Shown here piece by piece: positions 62,424 through 62,474 of a stretch of 62,474 bases of DNA. The position numbers and the translations under genes were made by a program. The DNA is from Deltaproteobacteria bacterium (GTDB lineage: Bacteria; Desulfobacterota; Desulfuromonadia; Desulfuromonadales; BM103). Numbering within the stretch: position 1 is the first letter of the stretch; each line of letters opens with the position of its first letter. A model generated the notes under the pieces. The model made no database searches. It saw only the letters and a program-made list of their open reading frames with translations, and was not told the DNA's origin. The stretch is taken from contig JAGXHL010000039.1 in NCBI GenBank assembly GCA_024636215.1, positions 1 to 62,474 on the forward strand, written 5' to 3'.

Positions 62424-62474
62424 AAGCGATGTATTTATACTGATATGAAGCGTTGCTGTCAATAAAATTGACGC

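Noticed and set aside
62097..62474. Island integrated by a tyrosine recombinase at tRNA-Leu.
   Set aside because: No integrase gene and no repeat of the tRNA 3' end was seen elsewhere in the window; the far border may lie beyond the right edge.

Overview
The window looks like a chromosome segment of a Desulfuromonadales-type bacterium (Geobacter/Desulfuromonas/Pelobacter relatives). The pointers are a triheme c7-type cytochrome domain, a large set of PAS/receiver/histidine kinase/HD-GYP genes, the order thrS-infC-rpmI-rplT-pheS-pheT-ihfA-merR, and surE-pcm-yqaA-nlpD-rpoS. This is inferred from gene content; no 16S rRNA gene is present.

Layout. 1-4 kb: envelope and housekeeping genes (VWA-like protein, J-domain membrane protein, MtgA, a double CDP-alcohol phosphatidyltransferase) and a REP-type transposase relic. 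4-22 kb: a dense two-component block with five histidine kinases (two with N-terminal receivers), four small receiver proteins (one with a PAS tail), a receiver-HD-GYP protein, an NtrC-type sigma-54 activator, a ferritin-like protein and a tiny Cys-rich protein coupled to a kinase. 22-25.6 kb: a DsrE-like protein, a Crp/Fnr-family regulator, a YgbA-type protein and an Fe-S protein; the last two each lie behind a TTGAC-N4-GTCAA box, a likely nitrosative-stress (HcpR/Dnr-like) mini-regulon. 25.6-40 kb: core translation genes, two tRNA-Val genes, and the surE-to-rpoS stationary-phase cluster followed by apt and tRNA-Arg. 40-42.8 kb: small metabolic genes, a helical lipoprotein fused to a c7 cytochrome, and a ccdAB module.

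43-52.6 kb, minus strand: a MacAB/TolC-type export cluster beside a lipoprotein operon (GNA1162-like, CsgG-like, FlgT-like, LPP20-like and a Gly/Ser-linker secreted protein), perhaps one envelope secretion or assembly system. 53-62.4 kb: an accessory island next to tRNA-Leu with a zinc-ribbon miniprotein, brnTA, a GNAT/DUF1778 toxin-antitoxin pair with twin operators, a pRiA4b ORF-3-like gene broken by one stop codon, and an eroded BREX-like operon. In that operon the brxC and pglX genes are reduced to fragments, while a RecQ-phosphoribosyltransferase fusion and a DprA-like gene between them are intact. That pair resembles the ShosTA toxin/antitoxin defence pair and is the best candidate for an unusual system.

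Repeats are conspicuous. A 169-bp, near-perfectly palindromic element with CTAGCAG/CTGCTAG-type ends occurs three times, plus one decayed copy; three of the four overlap the stop codon of the gene before them. Many spacers also hold short tandem duplications, several with 7- or 14-bp periods.
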